Shown here piece by piece: positions 45,163 to 60,537 of a stretch of 64,000 bases of DNA (positions within the stretch are counted from its first letter, which is position 1; each line of letters starts with the position of its first letter). The stretch is from Holtermannia corniformis (lineage: Eukaryota; Basidiomycota; Tremellomycetes; Holtermanniales). The stretch spans positions 506,168-570,167 of the forward strand of contig BCIJ01000007.1 of assembly GCA_001599935.1 (NCBI GenBank), in the 5' to 3' direction. The notes below the pieces were generated by a model, which did not search any database, was not told the DNA's origin, and worked only from the letters and a program-made list of their open reading frames with translations. The translations under genes and the position numbers were made by a program.

Positions 45163-45465
45163 GTTGTCGAGCGTCTCAATGACGAGTAGCAGCTTGGTGT
45201 TTGGCACTGTCGTGCGTTGCGCCGTTCACTGACCAGCTGACTGCTCTACCCGGCTTGACGCGGACACGACGCCGTTGCTACTCTCTAATGTTTGCCTGTG
45301 GATGTCGATGGGCGATGCATACTATGACTGGATCGTCGTGCACGGACTTGGTTGACTGTCCATCCCTCCACGCCACCCGGACACGTCTCCTTGGTCTACG
45401 CTCGCTCTCACCTCCCTTGTCTCTGCGTTCAAGGACATCAGTGGCCGCAATCCTCGAGCAGCAGA
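45163..45465. promoter_or_regulatory. Divergent promoter region, STIMATE-like / SEC18
   Basis: 303 bp between opposite start codons. No TATA element or ORF with family signal was seen. Confidence 0.45.
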
Positions 45466-48429
<2,964 letters not shown>

Positions 48430-48583
48430 TGCACAGCACGCCATGTACATTATGAGCGAGTGGAACCACACAAATGAACATGTCGATCACGTGGCAATCG
48501 GAGAAAGTTGATGCACCGGCTTGGATCGACACCTCGAGTACTCTCGCCTCTTCTGCGTCTGTACAAGCAAGTCGCAATCCAGC

Positions 48584-50344
48584 ATGATCGATACGGCCGC
48601 GTTGCTGCAATCTTTCAAGCAGAATGGAGGGTGGTACGATGAGCGAATCTTTGGATTGCAGCCATTCAAAGGCATGGGCATCGGTGCGGTCGCCCTCGAA
48701 GACATCAAAGTATGCTCAGGCCGGCTCTGGCGCTACAAAGCAGAGCTGATCTCGTCTAAACAGGAAGATGAGCCGCTCTTCTCGATACCCGACACGTACC
48801 TTCTTACCCCGCACACATCGACACTCGCCTCGCTAATCTCGGCGGAGCATTGGGAGGCTTTGGGAGACGGCTGGGCTCCTCTCATCCTTGTTATGATGTG
48901 GGAGGCATCGCGAGGCGTTGATAGCCCATGGTCTGGCTACTTGAGTCAGTGACGAGCCCCGTAGTCGGTCTCTGACACGGTACAGATGGCATGCCTGACA
49001 CCTTTGACACGCCAATGTTTTGGACCGAGGCGGAGAAAGAAGACTTGCGCGGTACTGATCTGATGGGTGGGTGGCTTGTGGCTCACCGTGGAGCTGCGCT
49101 GATAGTACTCAAAGACCGGATAGGGAAAGAACAAGCCGAAGCAGACTACCACGACAAGGTCAAGCCGGTTCTCGAGGTGCGGCGAGCCACTGATCGCGTT
49201 GCGGCTAACATGACGAGTACAGGCCTACCCTGTCATCTTCTCCTCTGCCGAGGCGTTCTCACTCGATCAATACCACTTGCAAGGCTCGCGCATTCTCTCA
49301 CGATCGTTTACGGTGCCTTTATCTCGTGCAGGCAAGCCTTGTCACCCCAAGTCATCGATGGACGTCGATGCGCACGACGATGATGAGGAAGAAGAGGAAG
49401 TGGCCGTCATGGTACCGATGGCCGACATGCTCAACGCCGCATACGACATGGACAATGCCCGGCTCTTCCACGAAGACGGCTGCTTGAGAATGGTGGCGAC
49501 ACAAGATATCAAGAAAGGAGACCAGATTGTGAGTGACTAGACGCTAATCATCGGTCAAGCTAAACGATCGCGCAGTACAATACGTACGGCTCCCCACCCA
49601 ACTCCCAGCTACTCCGTAAATACGGACATGTTGACGTCTTGCCTTTGCCCGAGGAGCTCATCAGCAGCTTCAAGCAGGGCTCAGCCGCTCGCCGGTGGAC
49701 ATTCGGCAACCCCGGAGATGAAGTTGAGATTGCTGGGGACCTGGTCGTACGAGCTGTTTTCGGTCAGGGCAAGGAAGCGGCAGCGGAGCAGCGAGTGGAA
49801 TGGTGGCTCGAGGAGGGCGAGGATGAGTATGTCGGCTGGCGATATAGTATGGCTACAGGCTGATTTGCTGACAGTACGTTCCCTCTGATGTACGAGACGC
49901 CTATCTCGGATGAGCTGGTCTCGTTCATCCGTCTTCTATCCGTCTCAGCCGACTGGGAGCGAGCCGAGAAGAAGGGCAAGACACCCAAACCCCTGATCGA
50001 TGCGGGAGTCCTCGCAGTGCTCGAGAAGGTCGTAGCGGAACGATTGGCATTATATCCCACGGACCTCGCTGTATGTCGAATACTGGGCATGTCTCCGAAG
50101 CGACTGACGTGCACAGACCGACCTCACCATCTTAGAGAGCGGGAGCGCAGACATTGCACCGCGCAAACGGATGGCGCTGGTTGTACGCGCAGGCGAGAAA
50201 CGCATCCTGGCGGCCGCGACGGAGGCATTGCAAGAGGAGGCTGAGACATTGAAGGCGGCAGCGGATGTCGCAAAGGGTCAAAGCAAGAAGCGCAAAGCCG
50301 AGGACGAGGGCAAGGCCAAGCGGGGTAGCAAGGTCATCCGGTAG
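48584..50344 (+). CDS. RKM4: SET-domain protein lysine methyltransferase (Rkm4/SETD6 type)
   Basis: Methylates ribosomal protein lysines in yeast. It starts MIDTAALLQSFKQNGGWYDE. The split SET domain begins at FGLQPFKGMGIGAVALEDIK and resumes with VMVPMADMLNAAYDMDNARL (the N-H-like core, here 'MADMLNA') and MVATQDIKKGDQI, then after an intron YNTYGSPPNSQLLRKYGHV, the diagnostic Rkm4/SETD6 motif with the catalytic tyrosine region. The insert in the SET domain includes a run of acids (HDDDEEEEE). The C-terminal Rubisco-LSMT substrate-binding-like region ends in a basic tail, SKKRKAEDEGKAKRG, that could be a nuclear signal. About eight exons. Tandem with SEC18, 154 bp after its stop. Confidence 0.85.
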
Positions 50345-50452
50345 TATCACTGGCGATGTCAGTCTGTGAGGCGATGCATCTCTGACAGCATATAATATGC
50401 ATCGATCCAACCCTCATAAGATCGTGATTGTTCATTGCACAGTAACGCGGCC

Positions 50453-52362
50453 TCAAGCCAGCACAAACGTCCCGTTTGTCCGCACGACCGCCTTCCTTCC
50501 CGTCGCGATCCACTCTCCCGGCGTCACAAGTACAGCCGGTCCGCGTACCTCGACCTCACCGCCGATCGGTTCCCCCTCCCCTGGCTCATCACCCTTTGCA
50601 AACGCCAGCCTGACTTCCACGTTGGAAGCCGGGGCGCCAACGTGGGCGCGCTCAAACTCGCCCTGTTGCTTGTCGCTGTGCGAACGACGTACGGCCAGCT
50701 CATCGCATTGAAAGTCGTAGTAGTGACTCGCCGTGATCGGCCCTGCGGAGATAGGGGACTGAAGTACACGAGAGAGGGGTAGACTGAGTGTTAAATGGGC
50801 GGCTGCGAGTTCGGCTTGCGTGAGCGAGCCCGAAACGAGGATGAGGGAGCGGAGAGAGGCCGTGAGAGGTGTACGCGACGGGCGCCAGACTAGTGACTCG
50901 AAGAGCCCGGTGCGGGACAGAGCTCCGTGATGAAGCGCCAATGCTTTGTGTTGCGCTGCGAGTGGATACAGGAGGTTTCTGGTCTGTTTGGCCTGGGCCG
51001 ATACAGTCAACGCTGTGAGATACGGCTTGGATCTGGATGAAGAGACGTCAGCGCTGCGGACAGTCCTCGTGATAATGACGCACAAAAAGAAGACAGTGGG
51101 CGGGGGTTTGCAAGCTTCAGGATCCAGATCCACAAAGTCTGCCAACTGAGACTGTACATCTTGCTCCGCGTCTTCAGCCAGCGTGATCAGCCTGAAGCCA
51201 GCGCCAGCCCAAATACAGCCTAGAGCGAGGCTCAGGCCGAAAGCCTCGGTCAATGGCACGACGGACGCTACGACGTCGCTTGCGGTCGGGCGCTTATCGG
51301 CGGGGAAGATTGAAAAGATGCCGGCGATGCCTGCTGTCAAGTTCTGCAAGGTGTCAGTTGGCGCAGCAGGAACGGAACGGTAGCGCACCTCATGAGTGAC
51401 TGATAGGATCCGTGGGACGTCTTCTTCGTCTGACGAGGTGTAGATGTAGCTGTGTACGTCGTTCGGCGACGCTGCAGACGATGATTGGTCAGCAGCACGC
51501 AGTAAATACTCAGTCAGACTCACCAGAGTCAGCCACGGGCGCCGCCAGTGCCTCATCCTCTAGCTCCCAGATCTCCTCCCAAAACCTGACCACCACACCG
51601 CGTTTCTCCGCAAGTCTCGCAATGGTATCAACAGCCGTCCCAGAGGCAGTCACGTCAGCCCTTGAACCAATGACGAGAATTCCAACTCGTTTCTCGTCGG
51701 CGTCATCGATGACTTGTTCAACAACGTCTTCGAGCAGATCGAGCGCGATCACGATCAAGCCGGGCGTGGGGTGGGGGTTGGATGCAGGCGGTTCCAGGGC
51801 CGCTGTGAAATGTTTCGACGAAGATAGAAGGATGCGTGGGTTCCTCTCTACGAGTGACAGCAATAGCAGCGGCAAAGCATGCTGCGGTGGCAGCAGGGTC
51901 AAGAGGGGTGTTGTAGCTTCGGTGAGAGTCGGGAACAGCTTTGGGAGCGCAAAGGTCAATGTTCGAGCCAGTGTGTGCAATGACTCGTTGCTGAGCTGCG
52001 AGGAGGTCAGTGAGTGTACAGTCTGGAAATGGCCGACATGCCCTGTGCTCCAGCACGCATCTCGAGTTTGCTTCGGTCCGAGTCACATCGCCAATCGTCT
52101 TCAGGGTGTTTGCCGGGCGAAGAGTGAGCTGTAAGCCATCCTGTCAGTACACATTGATTCTACCTACATCACCTACAGGTGTGCCAAGTCCTGTGGCCCA
52201 ACTCCGGTAGACCCCGCTATGACCCTGGCTCCTCGTATCACTGACTTCGCTCTGCTTTCCCAGCAATAACGGGTGCACGAGCGGTGCTGGCGTACTAAAG
52301 AAACGTGTGTACAGCAGTACTAGCAGCAGTGCTGACAGCAGCACCAGTGTCGAGTCGTCCAT
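50453..52362 (-). CDS. Degenerate acyl-CoA-synthetase-like protein (probable pseudoenzyme)
   Basis: It starts MDDSTLVLLSALLLVLLYTR, one N-terminal membrane helix. GHSGVYRSWATGLGTP, the family N-terminal motif, and a Rossmann-like first subdomain follow. The adenylate-forming P-loop, normally YTSGTTGxPKG, reads YTSSDEEDVPRILSVTHE at about 51389-51448: all glycines and the lysine are missing. The next block, NLTAGIAGIFSIFPA, still fits the family. Downstream, the late conserved glycine-rich ATP-site motifs are not recognisable. The frame stops at TNGTFVLA, about where the hinge lies, so the C-terminal subdomain with the catalytic lysine is absent. The reading frame is otherwise intact, so this is likely a conserved non-enzymatic protein rather than a pseudogene. 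The stop is 108 bp from the convergent RKM4 stop. Confidence 0.75.
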
Positions 52363-52584
52363 CTCGATGGAGGATCACTGATAACTCGGTTCTGCTGCGG
52401 TTCTCGAGTCTGTGCGAGTGATTGATGGTTTATGCCACGTGGGCCAAAGGAAGGCGCGCGAGTGGCAAGTGGCACGCCTGCAGATCCGTCCAGGGCAGCG
52501 CGTTGCCATGCAACAGCGCCGCGTCGGGCAGCGCTGAGCAGGGCAGCAGCTAAAGACGTCCTGCAGGACGACTCGCTTCGCAGG
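52363..52584. promoter_or_regulatory. Short divergent promoter region
   Basis: 222 bp between the starts of the acyl-CoA-synthetase-like gene (-) and the GT18-like gene (+). The plus frame is open through it but contains no hydrophobic start, so it is treated as promoter and leader. Confidence 0.45.
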
Positions 52585-54658
52585 ATGCCACCCCTCCGTT
52601 CGGTCCTCCTCATCTCCCTCTTCGGCCTTCTGGTAATCACCATCCATCAGACTGGCCTCGAGCTTCCCTCCATCCCAATATGGCCCGACTCGGTGTCTCC
52701 ATCCTCGGGCTCGGCGCATCCGCAACCAGAGTACAGCCGGATGACGTCCAATATCAGTCATTACTGGCAGTCACCGGCCTATGCTGATCCACCCGCCGAA
52801 TTCGCCTCGTTCCAGCAGCCGAGCATCATCCAGAACTACAACATCTACAAGGGCTGGAACGCGCGGAGTCTGCGAGAATACTATGCGTGCTTGGGTGCCG
52901 GGCGGCGGTGTCCAAAGAACCAGAGAAAAGTCGTGCTGTGTTCGGCGCATTGGTTTGACGAGGCGATTGTGAGTGCTGGGCTGTTGATCTGCTGCAGCAT
53001 GGCTGAGCGCTTCAGGTGCGCGGCTGGCGTGGCGGCGAAGGCGTATGGGGCTTGTCAATGGTGCGTAGTACAATTGTCGAGAACTCGACTGACAATGGGC
53101 CGTCAGCACAAAGCAATGAGAGAGCTCGGCTACACCACTCTCTTCAGTACCAGTTGGCGTAAGTCCACTCTGCCCCACGTTCTGGTTTCCTTGCTGACAA
53201 TCAAAGGTGAGACGCTGGAACAGTATCAGCTATTCCCAGACGCCGTCATCGCCGTTATCGACCACGACATTGGTAAGATACTGGTTCTTGCCAAGCGACC
53301 GGACTGTGCGCTAACGGTTCGCAGCACAAGCGCGCGACGAAAAGGGCTGCATCAAGAGCAAGGAGCACCCTGATGGGATCCCCCCTTGGAAGAGTGCGTC
53401 GTAACATGTCTAGTGGCGCCGAGAGACAAACTGACTAATGTGACAGTGTGAGTGTCTCGGAATAGCCTGTGATGAAAGACACTCAAGACGTGCATGCAGG
53501 TTTGACATGAACTTTTACCCTGGCACCCGCGGCCCTACCTCGCGCTTCCTAGATGGGCCGTGGACTATCAATGCGGACTTTACCTCGGAGCCTGGAGGTC
53601 TGCCAAACGTCGGATCGCAGTACATCGGGTATGAGATCCATCAGGTAACTGCATGGTAGCACACTGACTCTTGACCCAGCTACTCGCTTGAACACGAATG
53701 CGGGCAGTTTGAGGTCATCCCGCACCACAAACGCCCCAAGCACGCCTGGTTCCTCGCAAAGGTGCTTTCCTGTACGTTTCAGTCCGAGTCAGTGCACTTG
53801 GATCGCTAAGACTCGCTCAAAGACGCCTACCAACCCGAGAACCCATGGAATCGGACGTTCTGGAAGCTGGCAAAGGAAGAACCGGCACTCAAAGGCCTGC
53901 GCTTTCGAGGTTCCTATGACAAGGAAAGCAAATTCAAATGGGTGCGTCGAGTCTTGCGGAACTAGAGCATGCGCTGACGGGTCGATGTGCAGAAAGAAGA
54001 GTTTGGCGAGATGATCGACGTCGGAGGCATTGATGACGTGCCGAAGATGAATGCGCTCGAGTTCATGCACGAGATTGGCAACAATGTGGCAATGGTTGGC
54101 ATGTTCCACGTCGGTTACATTGTCTTCAAGCACGTCGGACACTGACGCGCACCAGCCTTACATGTCACCGTCGCCGTACCTTTCGCTCTGCGTTGTAAGT
54201 CTCAGGCTGCCTGACGAATCCATCCTGAGGAAGGCTGCAGGGCACGCCCTTCATCAACCCTATCATCCGATGGGACCCGGCAAACCCTCAGGACCGCTCG
54301 CAGTGGTCCTCGCAGGAACCTCGATTAAGATGGATGGACCCGCCGTGCGTATGCAGCAACGCCAACGGCACGTACAGCGCTGATCGAAGCCTAGATACGT
54401 ATACAATGTCTTCCGAGATGATTACGAGGGCTTTGTCGATGCGCTAAAGCAAGCCATGACGCATCCGATTGGCAAGTTTATCGTACCCGAGATGACGCTC
54501 GACTCGGTACGGGACCGCGTTGGGGCTTGGCTCGAGGCAGACTGGTACTCGCTAGCACTCGAGCAGCGAGAGGTCCGACTTGCCGACGGTGACACTTTCG
54601 TGAGTCGCGCCGTGCGATCGGTACCGCAAGCTGACCGTGCCAGGATTGGGACATGTAA
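52585..54658 (+). CDS. GT18-like glycosyltransferase (type II Golgi membrane protein)
   Basis: The start was chosen at MPPLRSVLLISLFGLLVITI because the next residues form a signal anchor (about 5-22). The lumenal domain starts after a Ser/Pro stem: YWQSPAYADPPAEFASFQQ, then RSLREYYACLGAGRRCPKNQ. Conserved-looking blocks: MRELGYTTLFSTSW, FYPGTRGPTSRFLDGPWTIN, GYSLEHECGQFEVIPHHKRP, and, near the end, GTPFINPIIRWDPANPQDRS, PPYVYNVFRDDYEGFVDALK and HPIGKFIVPEM. The 'GTPF.NP ... Q.P ... PPYVYN.' arrangement resembles family 18 N-acetylglucosaminyltransferases (MGAT5) and their fungal relatives. Donor and acceptor are unknown. Many short introns; the last exon is only 15 nt (DWDM-stop). The stop is 63 bp from the convergent F-box gene. 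Confidence 0.7.
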
Positions 54659-54721
54659 CGGGCACTATAGACTTTCATCGGGATTATGTACAAACTGAGC
54701 AAAACGTTCACCCCTCCACGG

Positions 54722-57479
54722 TCACTCGCCCGGTACAAAGCTCAGAACTTCAATCACCATCTTGCCTCTGCGCTGACAGATCATGACGATGCGGTCGTCG
54801 CGGAACGCGATGCGCCAGATGACGTCCGAGGGCTGTGTGAGCTCGCGCACAAAGTAGCCCGTGTGCAGGTTCCACAGCTTGACGCGGCCATCGTTGCTGC
54901 CCGAGACAATGTAGCGATCGTCAAACTGGATACAGGTGACGGAGTTGTCGTGCGCGCAGATTCGATGGATGCATTCGCCGGTCGACATGTCGAAGACGAT
55001 GACGCGGCCGTCGGAGCCGGACGAAGCGAGGATGTTGTTGGTCAATTGAAGGTTGCCGACGAGCGATGTGTGGCCCTGCAGCAGGGCGATGCAGTTGCTG
55101 AGCAGTGTGAGTCAAGGCCGACACGATCCCAACTGCACCTACCCGGATGCCGCATCCCACACGCGGATCGTCGAGTCAAGACTGCCAGTCACGATGCGGA
55201 CGCCATCGAATGCGACCGAGTAGATTTGCTGGTAATGTCCCTGAAGCACATGCAGGCACTCCCCGGTATCAATGTCCCAAAGCTGCTCACCGTCAGTCCG
55301 GTTTACACCGCGCGCAGGCTGTCACTCACTCGGCATGTCAGATCATAGCTGCCGCTGACGATCTGATTCCCCGCAATCTCGATACAGCGCACAGACTGCG
55401 AATGACCGCCCAAGACGTGCAGGCAGCGGCCGCGTTGGATATCCCAGACACGGAGCGAGCCGTCTCTGGAGCCAGAGACCGCCACCGGACGACCATCTAC
55501 GACTTTGACGCAGCGAATCGTCGATGTGTGCCCGCGTAGTTGGTGGATGCATTCCCTGTGCACGTCAGTCGATGCTTTGCGTTTCAAGCAGTACTCACCC
55601 CGAGTTGACATCCCAGACTCGCAGATGCCGGTCGCAGCCGCCACTGACGATGACATGGCCGGGCTGACCCCAGCCACGAGCAGCTCCACAGACGTCGCTC
55701 TGTGGCATCTTCTTGGCCTTGCGCCATGGTCGTGCACTCGGCGGTGGGGTCTGACTACCGTCGTAGTCTGGCAAAACACTTTCGTCGGCCGCGAAACCCC
55801 CGTTGAACGATGGACCCGCCGGGGGGTCGGTCGCCGAAGGTAGCGAAGTGCTAGCCATCGCCGTGGCAGGAGCCGAAGGGGTACGGAATTGACGGATGCC
55901 CAAGCCTTGCTGCGTTGACGCTGAGAAGCCTTGAGATCGGCGAGAGCTCGACTCGGCTGTGCGCGAGTCGAGTGTAGGCGATGTGGTAGAGTACTGGGTG
56001 GGAGCTTCCGAGTGGTCGACAAAGAGGCCACTGATGGACGCTCGACGTGTCAACCCGCCGTCCCTGTAACCTGCTCGCTCTGTACTGCCGGCAATGCGAG
56101 ACGGCGTGTTTGAAGCGTACGCGGTCCTCTCGCCACGAACCTGCGGTCGCGCAGGCGTCGGCGAAGGAGCAAACGCAAAGCTGTGGCTGTCCTCTTCCTC
56201 TGCCTCATCGTCGTCCCAAGGGCCGTCGTCACTATCCCGAGTCTCGCCTGATTGACTGGCACTTGGCTCGGCGCCGCCGCCCGGGCTGATGAGCACCAAG
56301 CACCACACGCCCAATTCGTGACCTATCAGACACTGCACGGGCTCGCCCGTCTTTGCACGGAATACGTGGATTTTGGCCGTCGACATGCCGACGGCCATGA
56401 GCTCGCCATCCATGACGAGCGACGTGACAACGCCATCATCATTGGCGACGCGTGTTGATTGGATGTAGCCGCCATGAAGCCAGTTGCTCTCTGCAGCGTT
56501 TGAGCCTACGCACGCAATAGACATGCCACCTACCGGTCAAGTAGTTCTTCTTGAACAGGTTGCGGTAACTGAAACTGTCATCGTCCTCGCCGCCCCTGAC
56601 CCGACTCTTGCCCTTGCTGTTTGGACTCTTGGTCTGGACCTTGCGGACAGCGGCCGCCTCGCTCCCCAGATCCAACGCCCGCATCTCGCTGATCGCATTC
56701 TGCACGACCCGCGTGTGCGAAGTCGTGGAATGACTCGAGATGGGCGAGATGACCGCCTGGAACCGGTGACGCTCGCACATTTCTCGCCACGGTGCTTCGT
56801 CTTCGAGCAATGATCGCCAATAACGGCTCACGCATGCCGCTCGGGCCAGAGTTCGAGCATCGTCAACCTGTCGTTGTCACATGAGCGGCTGTCATTGTTT
56901 GTGGGATGACAGTGAACACCCACATAGCTAAGGCAGTGGAGGGCGACTTCCATCGGAAGCTCTCGCAAGAAGTCTCTTCGCAGTCGAGGCTCGATCCGCC
57001 GGCTGATCACCAGAGCGTCGGGAAGTGCGAGCTGATCGATGACTTGGTTGAGAATGGTGGTACGCTGGGCGGCGGGCATGGATAGGAGGCGGGCAACTAC
57101 GCTCAGTGTCAACTCTGTATTCGAAATCAAGGCGCAGCAGACAGCTTGGAGCAGGCCCAAGCAATCCAAAGCCAAGCTTACACCCCGCTCGCCGTGTACT
57201 GCACCGGCTCATTTGGAGCCGAGCAACCGGCTGACGTGCGAATGACTCCCCGAGCTACTCACCGATGTCATGCTCAACAGCCGGCTGCTCCTGCTCGTTC
57301 CATCCCCAATCCTTACCCCGCGGTGTCGGGCTCGGGGCTGGTGTCGGTGGTGACATGGGCGCTGTCAACCCCGGCGGCAAAGGGAGCGGCATCGGCAGGG
57401 GTACAGAGTGTTGTTCTGGCGGCGACCACTGTGCAGCCCATGGCTCGGGATGCGCTCTGGGCGGTGATGGGAACGACAT
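54722..57479 (-). CDS. F-box/WD40 protein, Cdc4 type
   Basis: SCF ubiquitin-ligase receptor that recognises phosphorylated substrates. It starts [20 protein letters not shown] with a long Pro-rich leader. A dimerisation-like helical region follows ([20 protein letters not shown]), then the F-box ([16 protein letters not shown]) and its C-terminal half ([20 protein letters not shown]). After a disordered acidic linker come about seven WD40 repeats, e.g. [80 protein letters not shown] and [20 protein letters not shown]. Cdc4, Met30 and Pop1 share this layout; the linker and F-box spacing favour Cdc4/Pop1 but do not prove it. A long insert (about 140 residues) lies inside the first part of the propeller. 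Confidence 0.85.
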
Positions 57480-58308
57480 GGCCTTGTACGTTGGTGATCG
57501 TACTCGAGTCGGCGGTGTCGATTGCTGAGTGAGCAGCTACAAACGTGATCTCGGGCTGGAGCGAGCGGCCCTTCACGTCACGGGCGGCGACGACAATGGC
57601 AGCTGCCGCAGATGTATTGCGCGACAGGATGTTTGCTGGCACTGTCGATCTCAATGCTGGCGTAGTGAAACACCAAACACCGACAGAGGACCGGGTTCTG
57701 TACCACTTTGATCGGTTGGGAACAGACCTGGGATGTTGGTGGTAGACTATGTGGCGCCGTGTTGTGAGTGGGGTACAGCGTCTACAGCGAGCAAGGAGGT
57801 CACTCTAGCTGGCGTGATTGTGCGATCAGTCATGCGATGCAACGGGCACGACAAGGGAAGAACAAGACACAAAACGCGCCCAGCCGTGCACGCTGAGCGT
57901 TGCAATGTCACAAGTTGGCTGTCTCCCCTTTGTGCAATAGTAGTGCTGATACGATAATGTACAAGCAGTTCTGTGCAAAACGACCGAGATGTCTTCGGTG
58001 CGGAGACGTTGCACTCGCACTCGAGAAGGGCTGCTACGGTAGAGACCAGACGAGCTGCATGGGACGACTCTGGTTGCATGCGTAGACTTGACGCAGGGCC
58101 CGTTCTCATCTACCTGGCTGTCAGAGTGACTCTATCGTACCCTTGTGCACTCTACGCTGCACGGCAGCGCTGACAGTGCCAACCCATGCTGTACCAGTTG
58201 CTACAGTCTCGAGGTACATTACGTAATCAACCGCGCTCCTGCACGCGCCCTCGTCGCCAACTTTCGAACAGCTTCCAACCTGCAACCGTCACAACCGGCC
58301 ACGACAGC
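57480..58308. promoter_or_regulatory. Divergent promoter region, F-box/WD40 gene / CCT2
   Basis: 829 bp between opposite start codons. No supported ORF. A palindromic bZIP-type site lies close to the CCT2 start. Confidence 0.45.
58219..58226. promoter_or_regulatory. Palindromic TTACGTAA, bZIP-type site upstream of CCT2
   Basis: Perfect 8-bp palindrome (context CATTACGTAATC) 83 bp before the CCT2 ATG. TTACGTAA is the binding core of several fungal bZIP factors. Binding here is an inference from sequence only. Confidence 0.35.
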
Positions 58309-60490
58309 ATGAACATCTTTTCAGACGACGTGGGTACCGAGGAGGCCGGTTCCAAGTCGTACGACTGTGCTGACAGTCGCTCGATCGCAGGCAACCGAGG
58401 AACGAGGAGAGAATGCTCGTCTGTCGAGCTTTGTAGGAGCCATGGCGCTCGGTGACCTAGTAAAGTCGACGTTGGGCCCAAAGGTGCGTGTTTGGTGTGC
58501 TGGAAACATCTCGTGCACCACAGCCCGTTTGTATTGGCTGTGCTGTCGTGGACTCTAGCTGCCTTGCGACGCGTCCGTGCTGACACTGTCCTTGATGTAG
58601 GGCATGAACAAGATTCTCCGTGCGTCAAAACCAAACACAAGCAGCTATACCCAATACTCATCTATGTACAGAATCTGCCACGACGGGCGAAATCACCGTC
58701 ACCAACGACGGCGCAACCATCCTCAAGTCGATCACGCTCGACAACCCGGCCGCCAAGATCCTCGTCAACATTTCCAAAGTGCAAGATGACGAGGTCGGCG
58801 ACGGCACCACCAGTGTCTGCGTGCTTGCGTCCGAGCTGCTGCGCGAGGCCGAGAAGCTCGTGACGATTGGCAAGATCCACCCGCAGACCGTGGTGGAGGG
58901 TTACAGGCTGGCGTCAAAGGCCGCTCTCAAGGCGCTCGAGGCTAGTGCGGTCGACAACGGGTCAGTGCATACACGCGCAAGAAGCGCGCAACGAGGCTCA
59001 CGCGAAGCAGATCCGACAAGGAGTCGTTCCGCAAGGATCTGTTCAACATTGCGCGCACCACACTCTCGTCAAAGGTCCTTGCGCAAGACAAGGACTACTT
59101 TGCGAACCTTGCCGTCGATGCTGTACTCAGACTCAAGGGCTCGACCGACTTGGAGCACATTCAGATCATCAAAAAGGTTGGCGGCAAGCTAACTGACAGC
59201 TACCTTGACGAGGGTGAGTGCTAGAACAGCATACGCTTGTGGGTCCTTGGCTCGACCGCACAGCTCTGTTCTTCTACCCGGGTGTATGCCAACCTACGTC
59301 TTAGGCTTCATCCTCGACAAGTCGATCGGTGTCAACTGCCCTAAGCGGATAGAGAATGCCAAGATCCTGATTGCCAACACTTGTGCGTTATCATGCGTAA
59401 GATACGTTCGCGAGCGTACTGCTGATCGCCGGCAGCAATGGACACGGACAAGATCAAGATCTTTGGCGCGCGCGTACGCGTCGACGGCACTGGCAAGTTG
59501 GCAGAGTTGGAGCGGGCAGAAAAGGTCCGTCTGCCATCCCGCTTACGCGTCGTACCTAACCCCGCACAGGACAAGATGAAGGCCAAGGTGGCCAAGATTG
59601 CGGCGCACGGCGTGACATGCTTTGTCAACCGCCAGCTCGTGTACAACTACCCCGAATCGCTCCTTGCCGAGCACGGGATCATGTCGATTGAACACGCCGA
59701 CTTTGAGGGCGTGGAGCGCCTTGCGCTCGTAACTGGCGGTGAGATCGCGAGCACCTTTGACCAGCCCGAGGCGGTGAAGATTGGGCGGTGTGACTTGATC
59801 GAGGAGATTATGATCGGCGAGGACAAGGTGGGTGATGCATGGTGCAGCTTACAAAGGCAGGCTGACCTGTCGTAGCTCATCAAGTTTTCTGGTGTCGCTG
59901 CAGGCCAAGCGTGCACGGTCGTTCTGCGTGGCGCGACGACGCAAATGGTCGAGGAGGCCGAGCGCTCACTGCACGATGCGCTCTCGGTGCTCTCGCAAAC
60001 CGTCAAGGAGACGCGCGTGACGCTCGGCGGTGGCTGTGCCGAGATGCTCATGGCGTGCAAGGTCGAAGACGAGGCCAAGACGGTCAAGGGCAAGAAGGCG
60101 CTCGCGGTCGAGAGCTTTGGCAAGGCGTTGCGTCAGATGCCGACGATCCTCGCCGACAACGGCGGCTACGACTCTTCGGACCTCGTGGCCAAGTTGCGCG
60201 CGGCGCACTATGAGGGTCACTCGGACGCTGGTTTGGGTACGTGTCAAAGCGAGATCAGGTCCAGAGCTGATCGGAGTAGACATGGACGCGGGCGAGGTCG
60301 GCTCCATGCGCGAGCTCGGCATCACCGAGAGCTTCAAGCTGAAAAAGCAAGTGGTCGTGAGCGCCAGTGAGGCCGCCGAGATGATCTTGCGGTGCGTTAT
60401 CGTGTTGGCTGCAACGGTATACATCCTGACGCTGTCCTTAGGGTGGACAACATCCTGCGGAGTGCGCCCAGGCGGCGAGAGGGCATGTAG
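58309..60490 (+). CDS. CCT2: Chaperonin TRiC/CCT subunit beta
   Basis: ATP-dependent cytosolic folding chaperone subunit (actin, tubulin, WD40 proteins). It starts MNIFSDD, then after an intron [20 protein letters not shown] and [17 protein letters not shown], the type II chaperonin signature. Further landmarks: [40 protein letters not shown] with the ATP-binding [46 protein letters not shown]; and [20 protein letters not shown]. The end is [15 protein letters not shown], the usual CCT2 C-terminus. About eleven exons with short GT-AG introns; no key residue is missing. Residues match CCT2 rather than the other seven subunits. Confidence 0.95.
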
Positions 60491-60537
60491 GCAGAGAGCA
60501 ATGAGAGGATGCATCATGACGTGTCGACCGGGATCCG

